Positions 8,348 through 16,202 of a stretch of DNA of 64,000 nt are shown here, one piece after another; position 1 is the first letter of the stretch, and every line of letters begins with the position of its first letter. The notes beneath the pieces are model-generated. The model was not told where the DNA came from. It saw only the letters and a list, made by a program, of their open reading frames with translations, and did not search any database. This DNA is from Rhizobium sp. WYCCWR10014 (lineage in GTDB: Bacteria > Pseudomonadota > Alphaproteobacteria > Rhizobiales > Rhizobiaceae). Location of the stretch: contig NZ_LXFU01000041.1 in NCBI RefSeq assembly GCF_001657485.1, forward strand, positions 62,001-126,000, given 5' to 3'. The position numbers were made by a program, and so were the translations under genes.

Positions 8348-10336
8348 ATGGACGCCGTTGTCGCAGTCACCCATCCGCTCGATCCCCTGAGCCTCGCCGA
8401 GATCGCTTCTGCCGTTGCCCTACTCAAGGATAGGCAGACACTCGCACCCACCTTCCGCTTTCCGATCACCCGGCTGGAGGAGCCGACCAAGGCGGATCTT
8501 GCCGCCCATCGCCTGGGCGACAGGCTGCCGCGGCTCGCCTTCATCCTGGCAATCGACATCAGCAATGGCGAAACCTTCGAGGGCATCGTCGACCTGACTG
8601 CCGGCACGGTGTGCTCCTATATCCGGCTGCCTCTCGATGAACTGCCCTATGGTCAGCCGCCGATCATGCTGTGCGAATTCGAAACCGTCGAAGGCACCGT
8701 CAAATCCGATCCGCGCTGGATTGCTGCCGTCAAGAAGCGCGGCATTGCCGACGAGGATATTCCGCTTATCCAGATCGATCCTTTTTCCTCCGGCTATTTT
8801 GGCCGCGAATTCGAGAAGGGAAAGCGCATCGTCCGCGCCGTGTCCTACTGGCGCGAGGATATCCGTGACAACGGTTACGCACATCCGATCGAGGGCGTGG
8901 TGGCGGTGGTCGATCTGATCACCAACCGAGTGGTCGATCTCGTCGACGATGAAAAGATCATTCCGGTCCCGAGGAAGAAGCGCAATTATGGCCGCGAAAC
9001 CTTCCCGGAACCGCGGCCCGATCTCACGCCGCTGCATATCGTTCAGCCGCAAGGGCCGAGCTTTACGGTCGACGGCTGGAAAATCGAATGGCAGAACTGG
9101 AGTTTCCGTGTCGGTTTCACCCCGCGCGAAGGCCTCGTTCTGCATGAACTCGGCATCAAGGATCAGGGTAGGCTGCGGCCCGTCGTCTTTCGCGCCAGTG
9201 TCACCGAAATGGTCGTGCCCTATGCCGATCCGACCGCGAACCACTATTGGAAGAGCGCCTTCGATGCCGGCGAATATGGCCTCGGACGCCTGGCCAATTG
9301 CCTCGAACTCGGCTGCGACTGCCTCGGTCATATTCACTATTTCGACGTGCCGGCAGCGGATGATCTCGGCCAGCCCTTCATCATGAAGAACGCCATCTGC
9401 ATGCATGAGGAGGATTACGGGATCCTCTGGAAGCATTACGAATTCCGCAACGGTATTTTTGAAGTGCGCCGTTCGCGCCGCCTCGTCATCTCCTTCTTCG
9501 CAACCGTCGGCAACTATGATTACGGCTTCTACTGGTATCTCTACCAGGACGGCACGATCCAGCTGGAAGCCAAGCTCACCGGCATCATCCAGACGGCGGC
9601 GGTCGCGACCGGCGAAACCTATCCATGGGGCGGCATGGTCGATGACAATCTCGGCGGTCCGACCCACCAGCATTTCTTCAATGCGCGCCTGCACATGGAT
9701 GTCGATGGCGGCGACAATACCGTGACCGAACATGAGTTCGTGCCGCGTCCGTGGGGTGAAGACAATCCCTATGGCAATGTCTTCGATACCAGGACCCGTG
9801 TGCTGAAGCGCGAACTCGACTCCCCGGCACTCGCCAATGGCGAGACCGGCCGTTACTGGAAAGTCTCCAACCCCAACATCCAGAACAGTGTCGGCAAGGC
9901 GCCGGGCTACAAGATTGTCGTCATGCCGTCGCCTGTCATGCTTGCCCAGCCGGATTCGACCGTTGCCCAGCGCGGCGGCTTCGCCAAGAAACACATCTGG
10001 GTCACGGCCTTCGATGCCAGGGAAAAATATGCGAGCGGCGATTATCCGAACGTGCATGCTGGCGGTGACGGCCTGCCGGGTTATGTCAAGCAGAACCGCG
10101 AAATCGAGAATGCCGATGTCGTGCTCTGGCATTCCTTCGGCCATACCCATGTCTGCAAGCCCGAGGATTTTCCGATCATGCCGGTGGAATATGCCGGCTT
10201 CACGCTGAAACCGAACGGCTTCTTCGCATCCAACATCGCCATGGACCTGCCGCCGGAAGGAAACAGCCAGAGCGTCGACAATCGCCTGCAGCCTTCGCCT
10301 GATAACACCGGAAACGGTTCCTGCTGCCACGTGTAG
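8348..10336 (+). CDS. tynA: Copper-containing primary-amine oxidase
   Basis: A 662-residue topaquinone amine oxidase, which oxidises a primary amine to aldehyde, ammonia and hydrogen peroxide. The cofactor motif TVGNYDY is present, with Tyr390 the precursor of topaquinone. The catalytic base is Asp306 in SAFDAGEYG. Copper ligands are His440 and His442 (THQH) plus a His in GHTHVCKPED (about 599-601). No signal peptide is evident, so the enzyme looks cytoplasmic, unlike E. coli TynA. AGAGG lies eight bases before the ATG. It lies downstream of a permease and a divergent AraC gene, suggesting inducible use of an amine as nitrogen source. Confidence 0.92.
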   Translation: MDAVVAVTHPLDPLSLAEIASAVALLKDRQTLAPTFRFPITRLEEPTKADLAAHRLGDRLPRLAFILAIDISNGETFEGIVDLTAGTVCSYIRLPLDELPYGQPPIMLCEFETVEGTVKSDPRWIAAVKKRGIADEDIPLIQIDPFSSGYFGREFEKGKRIVRAVSYWREDIRDNGYAHPIEGVVAVVDLITNRVVDLVDDEKIIPVPRKKRNYGRETFPEPRPDLTPLHIVQPQGPSFTVDGWKIEWQNWSFRVGFTPREGLVLHELGIKDQGRLRPVVFRASVTEMVVPYADPTANHYWKSAFDAGEYGLGRLANCLELGCDCLGHIHYFDVPAADDLGQPFIMKNAICMHEEDYGILWKHYEFRNGIFEVRRSRRLVISFFATVGNYDYGFYWYLYQDGTIQLEAKLTGIIQTAAVATGETYPWGGMVDDNLGGPTHQHFFNARLHMDVDGGDNTVTEHEFVPRPWGEDNPYGNVFDTRTRVLKRELDSPALANGETGRYWKVSNPNIQNSVGKAPGYKIVVMPSPVMLAQPDSTVAQRGGFAKKHIWVTAFDAREKYASGDYPNVHAGGDGLPGYVKQNREIENADVVLWHSFGHTHVCKPEDFPIMPVEYAGFTLKPNGFFASNIAMDLPPEGNSQSVDNRLQPSPDNTGNGSCCHV

Positions 10337-10349
10337 AGCTTGGCTTCCG

Positions 10350-10575
10350 TGGCATGTCCGCAGTCTTCCTGATGCGACGATGGCGCTGTAGAGTGGCCGA
10401 ATGTGCACCCGGCCGCCCCACCCGGAGGATCCGTATGGCTGCGGTCTTGTTGTTCCGCCACGCACAGGGGCCGACGCGTGATGCGCGAGCGTTTGCGGCG
10501 TTCTTTGGGGCGGGGCCTCAGGGTCTGGCGGTTGTCCACACGCGGCACGCCTCGGGTGGACCGTTTGATGGAGAT
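10350..10575 (+). pseudogene. Duplicated 5' region and start of a dienelactone hydrolase gene
   Basis: About 150 bases here (from about 10350 to 10500) repeat the upstream region and first codons of the intact hydrolase at 13466. Shared features are GAGTGGCCGAATGTG versus GGGTGGCCGAGTGTG, the CCCGGAGG ribosome site, and the start MAAVLLFRHAQG versus MAEVLLFHHAQG. Similarity fades after about 22 codons, although short echoes (VVHT, FDG) continue. The frame stays open into the Nudix gene, so a fused translation product beginning at 10435 is possible. Confidence 0.65.
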
Positions 10576-10581
10576 CAAGCA

Positions 10582-11205
10582 ATGGAAAGTTTATGGCTAT
10601 CTCGCGCAATACGTCTCCAAGCGATCGCTTCAACCGGGCTCTACTTTTGCAAGGACGAATTCGATCGTGAACGATACCAAGAGGTAGCGGACATCGCACA
10701 CGCGATGCTAGCCGATCTTGCCAATGTGCCGATCACGCGCATCTCTGGTCTCGTATCTGATTTTGCTAGAGGCTATGCCACGCCGAAGGTCGACGTTCGC
10801 GGGGCGTTGATCGAAGGAGGTAAAGTCCTTCTGGTGCGGGAAAAGAGCGACGGCCGATGGACTTTGCCCGGTGGGTTTGCGGATATTGGACGATCAGCGT
10901 CGGAAAATGTCGTCAACGAAATACATGAAGAAGCGGGCCTTCAGGTTTCGGCCACCCACTTGTACAGCGTGCGACATAAGGCGAAGGCCGCATATGACCC
11001 GGATGCAAGAGATTTCTATAAACTGTTCTTCCTGTGCGAGCGGTCGGGAGAGATGACGATGAAGGCGGGCATCGAAACATCGGAAGTCGGTTTCTTCGCA
11101 CCTGCCGATCTCCCCGATCTGTCGCGAGGGCGCGTTCTGGAAAGCGATATTCGTTCCGCTTTTGCATTCCAAAATGGTGCCCAACGGTTTGCCACGTTCG
11201 ATTAG
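10582..11205 (+). CDS. Nudix hydrolase with Nudix N-terminal domain
   Basis: A 207-residue protein. The first 60 residues (IRLQAIASTGLYFCKDEFDR) match the small helical domain preceding Nudix folds in YjhB-like proteins. The Nudix domain follows from about residue 68. The Nudix box (98-120) keeps Glu113, Glu116, Glu117 and Gly119, but Arg104 replaces the first Glu and Asn112 replaces the usual Arg. The chosen ATG has GGAG eight bases upstream, but the frame continues upstream into a hydrolase remnant with its own start at 10435. Substrate unknown; a nucleoside diphosphate derivative is typical. Confidence 0.8.
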   Translation: MESLWLSRAIRLQAIASTGLYFCKDEFDRERYQEVADIAHAMLADLANVPITRISGLVSDFARGYATPKVDVRGALIEGGKVLLVREKSDGRWTLPGGFADIGRSASENVVNEIHEEAGLQVSATHLYSVRHKAKAAYDPDARDFYKLFFLCERSGEMTMKAGIETSEVGFFAPADLPDLSRGRVLESDIRSAFAFQNGAQRFATFD

Positions 11206-11206
11206 C

Positions 11207-11368
11207 CGCGTCACCTCGGGGACATCTCATGCAGACGGCAAGCCTGAAGCTGCGGCCATTGACTTTTCGGTGCGCGACAACCTCGAAATCGTGTTCGATA
11301 CCTTCGAACAGCCGCGCAAGGTCGAAAACCTGTCAGATAGAGGCAGCGTCGCACTTGTCGTCGTTTAG
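11207..11368 (+). pseudogene. Remnant of a pyridoxamine 5'-phosphate oxidase-like (FMN-binding split barrel) gene
   Basis: A short frame immediately after the Nudix stop. It encodes TSHADGKPEAAAIDFSVRDN and then LEIVFDTFEQPRKVENL, a recognisable early segment of PPOX-family proteins. There is no proper N-terminal start and a stop codon comes after about 50 residues, whereas family members are at least about 130 residues. It is therefore a decayed fragment. An ATG at 11162 would extend it by overlapping the Nudix gene, but that overlap is not family sequence. Confidence 0.55.
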
Positions 11369-11737
11369 AGCTCCGCTTTTAGGTGTCACGCGGGCGTGCA
11401 CTGACGCTCTATCTGCGGAAGAAATCTTGTAACGTCGTCAGGCATGGCATAAGCGGCTTTACGCCGCTCGGAAGGGGTTTCCCCGTCTGATCAGACCTTC
11501 GGAAGAGAATATCTTCTGTTGCCGATCGATCGCCCGGCGGCTATGTTGCCGATGTCGGAAAAGGCATGACTTGGTGTGGTTGGCCCAAGTCCTTTCGGAA
11601 ACGAAAGCTCTGTTCCTTGCCTCGTGCATGAGTTCTCCACGACGAGCAACGGACGCTGTTCAAGCGTCCCATTGTTCGTCCGTGTGGTTCTCAAAACGAC
11701 GAACTGCTCCGGTCGAACGACCATAAAGGAGTAGCTC
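11369..11737. other. Intergenic stretch without a recognised gene
   Basis: About 370 bases between the PPOX remnant and the monooxygenase. It contains AAGCGGCTTTACGCCGCTC (about 11451-11470), an imperfect hairpin. No convincing coding frame was found on either strand; the 87-codon minus-strand frame is not supported by codon bias or a ribosome site. The last 30 bases carry AAAGGAG, the ribosome site of the next gene. The monooxygenase promoter is presumably here, but no clear motif stands out. Confidence 0.4.
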
Positions 11738-13258
11738 ATGCCCGAATTTCTCATGATTCATGACGTTGTGATTTCAGGTGCAGGCCCGGTCGGTCTGTTT
11801 CTGGCCTGCGAGCTGCGGCTGGCCGGCCTCTCGGTGTTGGTGCTGGAGCAGGCCGAAGACCCGCATTCGCCGTTGAAGCGGCTGCCGTTCGGCATGCGCG
11901 GCCTTTCCGCACCGACCATCGAAGCCTTCGACCGTCGCGGGCTGCTGGATGACATCATGGCGCCGCAGCGCGAAAAAGATCAATCGACTTCAGCGCATTG
12001 GATGCAGCAGCCGCGTCGCCCGGGTGGCCATTTCGCCGGCATTCAGTTCTTTCACGACACCATCGACACCTCGACGTGGCCCTATCGCCTGCCAGGTCCG
12101 GCCGATACCAGCGTGGCGGTAGAGATGGAGCACCTCGAATTCGTCCTGGCCGCTCGCGCAAGCGCGATGGGTGTCGAGGTCAGGCGCGGGCTCGGTGTCG
12201 ATGGCTTCGACCAGTCGGACGGAGGCGTGACCGTGCGCGCGGGTGGCGAGATCTTTCGGGGACGATGGCTCATCGGTTGTGACGGCGGGCGCAGCACCGT
12301 GCGCAGGGCAGGCGGCTTTGAATTCGTTGGCACCGATCCCGAGTTCACCGGCTATTCCGTTCAAGTCGAGATGGCCGATGCGGAGAAGCTCGCTCCGGGC
12401 CGCCATTACACGCCGACAGGCATGTATACCTACCAAAAGCCCGGCACCATCGCGATGGTCGATTTCGATGGGGGCGCGTTTCACCGTACGCAGCCGATTA
12501 CACCGGAGCATGTGCAATCGGTGTTGCGGCAAATTTCCGGCGCCGATGTCACGGTGACGGGCCTTGAGCTTGCCACCACCTGGACGGATCGCGCCTATCA
12601 GGCGGCGGCTTACCGCAAGGGCAGGGTGCTGCTTGCGGGTGACGCTGCGCACATCCATTCCCCCTTGGGCGGCCAGGGCCTGAACCTCGGGCTCGGCGAC
12701 GCGATGAATCTTGGATGGAAGCTTGCAGCGACGATTCGTGGCGATGCGCCGGAGGACCTGCTCGACAGCTATTTCTGCGAACGGCATCCGGTTGGAGTGA
12801 AGATTCTCGACTGGTCGCGCGCCCAGGTCGCACTGATGCGGCCGAGCCGGAGTTCGCGCGCGCTCGAAGCCATCATCCGCGATCTGATCGACACGCGTGA
12901 CGGCGCGACATACTTTGCCGAGCGCGTCTGGGGTGTTTCTCTCCGCTACGATCTTGGCGGCAGTCACCCGCTAGTCAGCCGCAGCGCTCCCGATTTCGAG
13001 CTGGCCGACGGGACGAGGCTCGGCGATCACCTCAGGCAGGGCAAAGGCCTGCTTTTGGACTTTGACGCCTGTGCACCGCTGCAAGCGCTGGCAAGCCGCT
13101 GGAATGGGATCACCTATGTCGCCAGTGACGCCAGGGATCGGCTGGGGCTGAGCGCGCTGCTCGTGCGCCCCGACGGCTTCGTGGCCTGGGCTGGTGAGGC
13201 TATGCCTGACAATGAGGGAGCCGCGCAGGCCGCGTCGCGGTGGTTCGGCAAAGCCTGA
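11738..13258 (+). CDS. FAD-dependent monooxygenase (group A, aromatic hydroxylase type)
   Basis: A 506-residue flavoprotein. The FAD-binding GAGPVGLFLACELRLAGLSV is at the N-terminus, GCDGGRSTVRR near residue 180, and LLAGDAAHIHSPLGGQGLN near 300. These are the GxGxxG, DG and GD motifs of NADPH-dependent aromatic hydroxylases. The C-terminal 110 residues fit the thioredoxin-like domain of the PgaE/RdmE/Rox group, which act on phenols, polyketides or rifamycin-like drugs. A strong AAAGGAG precedes the ATG. It lies near a dienelactone hydrolase, so degradation of an aromatic compound is plausible, but the substrate is unknown. Confidence 0.85.
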   Translation: MPEFLMIHDVVISGAGPVGLFLACELRLAGLSVLVLEQAEDPHSPLKRLPFGMRGLSAPTIEAFDRRGLLDDIMAPQREKDQSTSAHWMQQPRRPGGHFAGIQFFHDTIDTSTWPYRLPGPADTSVAVEMEHLEFVLAARASAMGVEVRRGLGVDGFDQSDGGVTVRAGGEIFRGRWLIGCDGGRSTVRRAGGFEFVGTDPEFTGYSVQVEMADAEKLAPGRHYTPTGMYTYQKPGTIAMVDFDGGAFHRTQPITPEHVQSVLRQISGADVTVTGLELATTWTDRAYQAAAYRKGRVLLAGDAAHIHSPLGGQGLNLGLGDAMNLGWKLAATIRGDAPEDLLDSYFCERHPVGVKILDWSRAQVALMRPSRSSRALEAIIRDLIDTRDGATYFAERVWGVSLRYDLGGSHPLVSRSAPDFELADGTRLGDHLRQGKGLLLDFDACAPLQALASRWNGITYVASDARDRLGLSALLVRPDGFVAWAGEAMPDNEGAAQAASRWFGKA

Positions 13259-13339
13259 AACTATGAATGGTGCAATCGATGTACGGATCTCCGTAAGGTT
13301 CTTCAGTCTTATCAGTCCGGTAGAGGATCACGGAGGTTT

Positions 13340-13365
13340 CCCGCCTATCGGTTTTCGGCGGGTTT
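13340..13365 (+). terminator. Probable stem-loop terminator after the monooxygenase
   Basis: CCCGCC (13340-13345) and GGCGGG (13357-13362) form a six-pair GC stem with an 11-base loop, followed by TTT. It lies about 80 bases after the monooxygenase stop and before the hydrolase start. The U tract is short, so efficiency is uncertain. Confidence 0.45.
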
Positions 13366-13465
13366 GCAGACGTTGCTTCGGCAAGGTGTCCGCACCCTTC
13401 CCGGCAAGGCGAGAGCGCGGTAGGGTGGCCGAGTGTGTCCGACCATCCCACCCCGGAGGCTCCAT

Positions 13466-14047
13466 ATGGCTGAGGTCTTGTTGTTTCATCACGCACAGGG
13501 GCTGACGCCTGGTGTGCGTGCGTTTGCCGACGACATCAGGGCAGCCGGTCATATCGTGCACACGCCCGATCTGTTTGACGGGCGCACATTCCCAAGCATC
13601 GAAGCGGGGATCGCCTATATCGGCGAGATCGGATTCGACGCAATGCGGGAGCGCGGCGTCCGCGTAGCCGACCAACTGCCTGCCGAGCTCATCTATGCCG
13701 GGTTCTCGTTCGGGGTGCTGCCAGCGCAGAAGCTGGCGCAGACACGGCCCGGCGCCCGCGGGGCTCTGCTCTTCTATTCCTGCCTGCCTATCAGCGGCGA
13801 GTGGGCCTTCGGACCCTGGCCGGACGGCGTCGCGGTGCAGATCCACGGCATGGACAACGATCCGATTTTCGTCGGCGAGGGTGACATCGACGCGGCTCGC
13901 GAGATCGTCGCGAAGGTCGAGGACGCGGAGCTTTTCCTGTACCCAGGCGATCAGCACTACTTCGCCGACAGCTCGCTGCCGGCCTATGATGCGGATGCGG
14001 CCGCGGTGCTCACCCTCCGCGTGATCGACTTCCTGAATCGCGTCTGA
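13466..14047 (+). CDS. Dienelactone hydrolase family protein
   Basis: A 193-residue alpha/beta hydrolase. The start MAEVLLFHHAQGLTPGVRAF and the segment IYAGFSFGVLPAQKLAQTRP show the family fold. The expected nucleophile position is Ser in GFSFGV, where many family members have Cys. The Asp and His near the end (GDQHYFAD) complete a plausible catalytic triad. It resembles the short hydrolases often annotated in actinobacteria and rhizobia. The ribosome site is CCCCGGAGG. Its 5' region is duplicated upstream of the Nudix gene. Substrate unknown. Confidence 0.8.
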   Translation: MAEVLLFHHAQGLTPGVRAFADDIRAAGHIVHTPDLFDGRTFPSIEAGIAYIGEIGFDAMRERGVRVADQLPAELIYAGFSFGVLPAQKLAQTRPGARGALLFYSCLPISGEWAFGPWPDGVAVQIHGMDNDPIFVGEGDIDAAREIVAKVEDAELFLYPGDQHYFADSSLPAYDADAAAVLTLRVIDFLNRV

Positions 14048-14143
14048 TCCAGACATTCCGCGGGAGATCCGGTTCGGCGCTGGTATGGCCGTCCGGAGAT
14101 GGGTGCCGTTCATCCCGCAGCGCGGCTTTCGGCCCGGAGCGGA

Positions 14144-14518
14144 CTATTCGGACGCCACGCAGAAATTGTTGCCTTCGGGATCGTTCAAGACCGTATAGCC
14201 ATCCGCTTCCCGGACGAAGCTCGCTCCGAGGGATAGAAGCCGTTCTACCTCCTTGGCCCGATCGGGGGTGGAAATATCGAGATGAAGTCGGTTGCGGGCT
14301 GGGCGTTCCCCTTGGCGAAGGTGGAAGCAAAGGCGGGTTCCAGGACCTTCGACCATCACGGTCGGGTCAGTCTCGGTTGTCAGTCCGAGAGCGGCAAGAC
14401 GGGCCAGTTCTTCGTCGTCATATGGCATCACCTCGTAGCCATCGAGCGCCTCCGCCCAGAACCGGGCGACACGCGAGGGAATGTCGCAATCAATGACGAT
14501 TTCTTTCAGCCTTGCCAT
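14144..14518 (-). CDS. VOC family (glyoxalase-like) protein
   Basis: A 124-residue single-domain protein beginning MARLKEIVIDCDIPSRVARF and ending DGYTVLNDPEGNNFCVASE, the typical end of the vicinal oxygen chelate fold. His in RNRLHLDIST and Glu/Asp near the end could be metal ligands. It starts eight bases after the stop of an upstream small membrane protein, with GAAGGG as ribosome site, so the two are probably one operon. Roles in this superfamily range from lyases to resistance proteins, and none can be chosen here. Confidence 0.8.
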   Translation of the reverse strand: MARLKEIVIDCDIPSRVARFWAEALDGYEVMPYDDEELARLAALGLTTETDPTVMVEGPGTRLCFHLRQGERPARNRLHLDISTPDRAKEVERLLSLGASFVREADGYTVLNDPEGNNFCVASE

Positions 14519-14526
14519 GGAGCCCT

Positions 14527-14703
14527 TCAAGACTTGTTGGGCCGGCGATGGCAAACGCGTTCGACAAGCGCGCCGCCGACTGCCGGCAGCAATGCGAAGA
14601 GCATGAGCTGCGGTGTCTCCGTCAGCGCCAACAGGCCAGATATAAAGAAGGCCACCAGCAAACCTGCCAGCGCCCCGGCTGCATAGGGCAGATAATCCTT
14701 CAA
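14527..14703 (-). CDS. Small two-helix membrane protein with TTG start
   Basis: A 58-codon frame opening with TTG at 14703-14701, preceded at five bases by a perfect AAGGAGG. The product starts MKDYLPYAAGALAGLLVAFF, has two hydrophobic helices (about 5-27 and 31-47) separated by LTETPQ, and ends in a basic tail RVCHRRPNKS. The strength of the ribosome site is the main evidence that the frame is real. It stops eight bases before the VOC gene and probably shares its transcript. No family recognised. Confidence 0.6.
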   Translation of the reverse strand: MKDYLPYAAGALAGLLVAFFISGLLALTETPQLMLFALLPAVGGALVERVCHRRPNKS

Positions 14704-14964
14704 GAGAACCTCCTTGTGCTGATCTCAAACAGAAGGGGCATCATTGGCTTGAGATAGAGATCTCTGCGGTATCGGCAATGGCTGGTTGCGGCCGAACCTC
14801 ACGTCGTCCGATCGGGTTATGCGGAATGCCACCACGTTGGGTTGCGGGACAGGTCGACCCAAACGACGTGAGCCGGTGCAGGTGTTTTGCAGGAGACGAC
14901 CGATTTCTTTCGCGCTATGAAGACTGACCGCATATCCCGCCACATCGACACCGAGGTCCTTCCC

Positions 14965-15945
14965 ATGGCTTTGAAAATCCTTTTCGTTGGCGGTACCGGC
15001 CAGATTTCATATCCGTGCGTCGCGCGCGCCGTTGCTCAGGGCCACCATGTCAGCGTCTATAACCGCAGTTTGAGAGGCGACCCATTGCCTGCGGGGGTTA
15101 CCGCGATCGTCGGCGATCTCGCGGCACCCGCCTATGCGGACTTGGCCAAGGCCAATTATGACGTCGTGTGCCAGTTCATTGCCTTTACGCCCGATCAAGT
15201 CGCGCGTGACATCGATGTGTTTGCCGGGCACTGCGGCCAGTACATCTTCATCTCTTCGGCTTCGGTCTATGAAAAGCCGCCGCGCCACTATGTGATTACC
15301 GAGCAGACACCGGCGATCAACCCCTACTGGCGCTATAGCCAGGACAAGATTGCCTGTGAGACGCTGCTCAGGAATTCCCAGAATCTCGCCTGGACCATCG
15401 TCCGTCCCAGTCACACTGTTCGCACCGGCCTTCCCATCATGATGGGTGACAGCGATGTCATGGCAAGACGCATGCTGGATGGCGAGCCCACCATCGTGGC
15501 GGGCGATGGCCACACGCCCTGGACACTGACCCGCTCGGTTGATTTCGCGGTGCCCTTTGTCGGGCTTTTCGGCAAGCCGGCGGCGTTGAACGAGATCTTC
15601 CACATCACCTCCGACCGCGCTCATATCTGGGACGATATTCAAAAGACGATTGCCAGATTGTTGGGCGTCGAGGCCAGGATCGTACACGTGCCGACGGACA
15701 CCCTGGTCCGGTACAATCCGGAGTGGGTTGGGCCCCTCCGGGGCGACAAGGCATGGTCGGCGATCTTTGACAATTCAAAGGTCAAAAGCGTGGCGGGCGA
15801 CTTTACCTGCGCCGAGAGCCTTGAGGAAATTCTGGCGGAACCGATCATGCATCTCAAGCAGCGCCTGGCCAAGAACCGTCCGCCAAAGGGTGATCTTGAT
15901 GCTTTGGTCGATCGGATCTGCACAGCACAAAGCGCTCTCGGCTAG
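14965..15945 (+). CDS. NAD-dependent epimerase/dehydratase family protein
   Basis: A 326-residue Rossmann-fold protein. MALKILFVGGTGQISYPCVA carries the GGTGxIS nucleotide-binding motif, SSASVYEKP the Ser region, and NPYWRYSQDKIACE the Tyr-x3-Lys-like catalytic area (YSQDK). It is of the extended SDR type and similar in layout to CSP41/isoflavone-reductase-like bacterial proteins. The ATG at 14965 is chosen because the Rossmann strand begins at once, while an upstream in-frame start adds 26 unlike residues. Sugar nucleotide or small-molecule substrate unknown. Confidence 0.8.
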   Translation: MALKILFVGGTGQISYPCVARAVAQGHHVSVYNRSLRGDPLPAGVTAIVGDLAAPAYADLAKANYDVVCQFIAFTPDQVARDIDVFAGHCGQYIFISSASVYEKPPRHYVITEQTPAINPYWRYSQDKIACETLLRNSQNLAWTIVRPSHTVRTGLPIMMGDSDVMARRMLDGEPTIVAGDGHTPWTLTRSVDFAVPFVGLFGKPAALNEIFHITSDRAHIWDDIQKTIARLLGVEARIVHVPTDTLVRYNPEWVGPLRGDKAWSAIFDNSKVKSVAGDFTCAESLEEILAEPIMHLKQRLAKNRPPKGDLDALVDRICTAQSALG

Positions 15946-16202
15946 GCAGGCCCTCGTAGAACAACTTTCCGAAAGAGACGACGCAGAAGGTCGTGCCTGC
16001 GCTGATCACCGGACTTGCGATGTCGCTGATTTCGACTGCCTGTCGGGTTGGCTGGAAAACAACCATACCGACCTCAACGACGGATTGAGCCGGCGACCGA
16101 AGGGTCGGACGAGGGTATCACGGCATGCCGTTCACAAAAAAATCCCAGCCTAAAACGCGTCCTAAAACATGATGGAGGTCGCGCCGGGTGAGGATCTCGG
16201 CA

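Noticed and set aside
8420..10699. 759-codon open frame opposite the amine oxidase gene
   Set aside because: Antisense shadow. The plus-strand gene has clear topaquinone and copper motifs, and the minus frame has none.
11491..11754. 87-codon minus-strand frame before the monooxygenase
   Set aside because: No ribosome site, composition not protein-like, and it overlaps the ribosome site and start of the real gene.
15854..16066. 70-codon minus-strand frame after the epimerase gene
   Set aside because: It starts without a ribosome site and most of it lies antisense to the epimerase C-terminus. Too weak to call.
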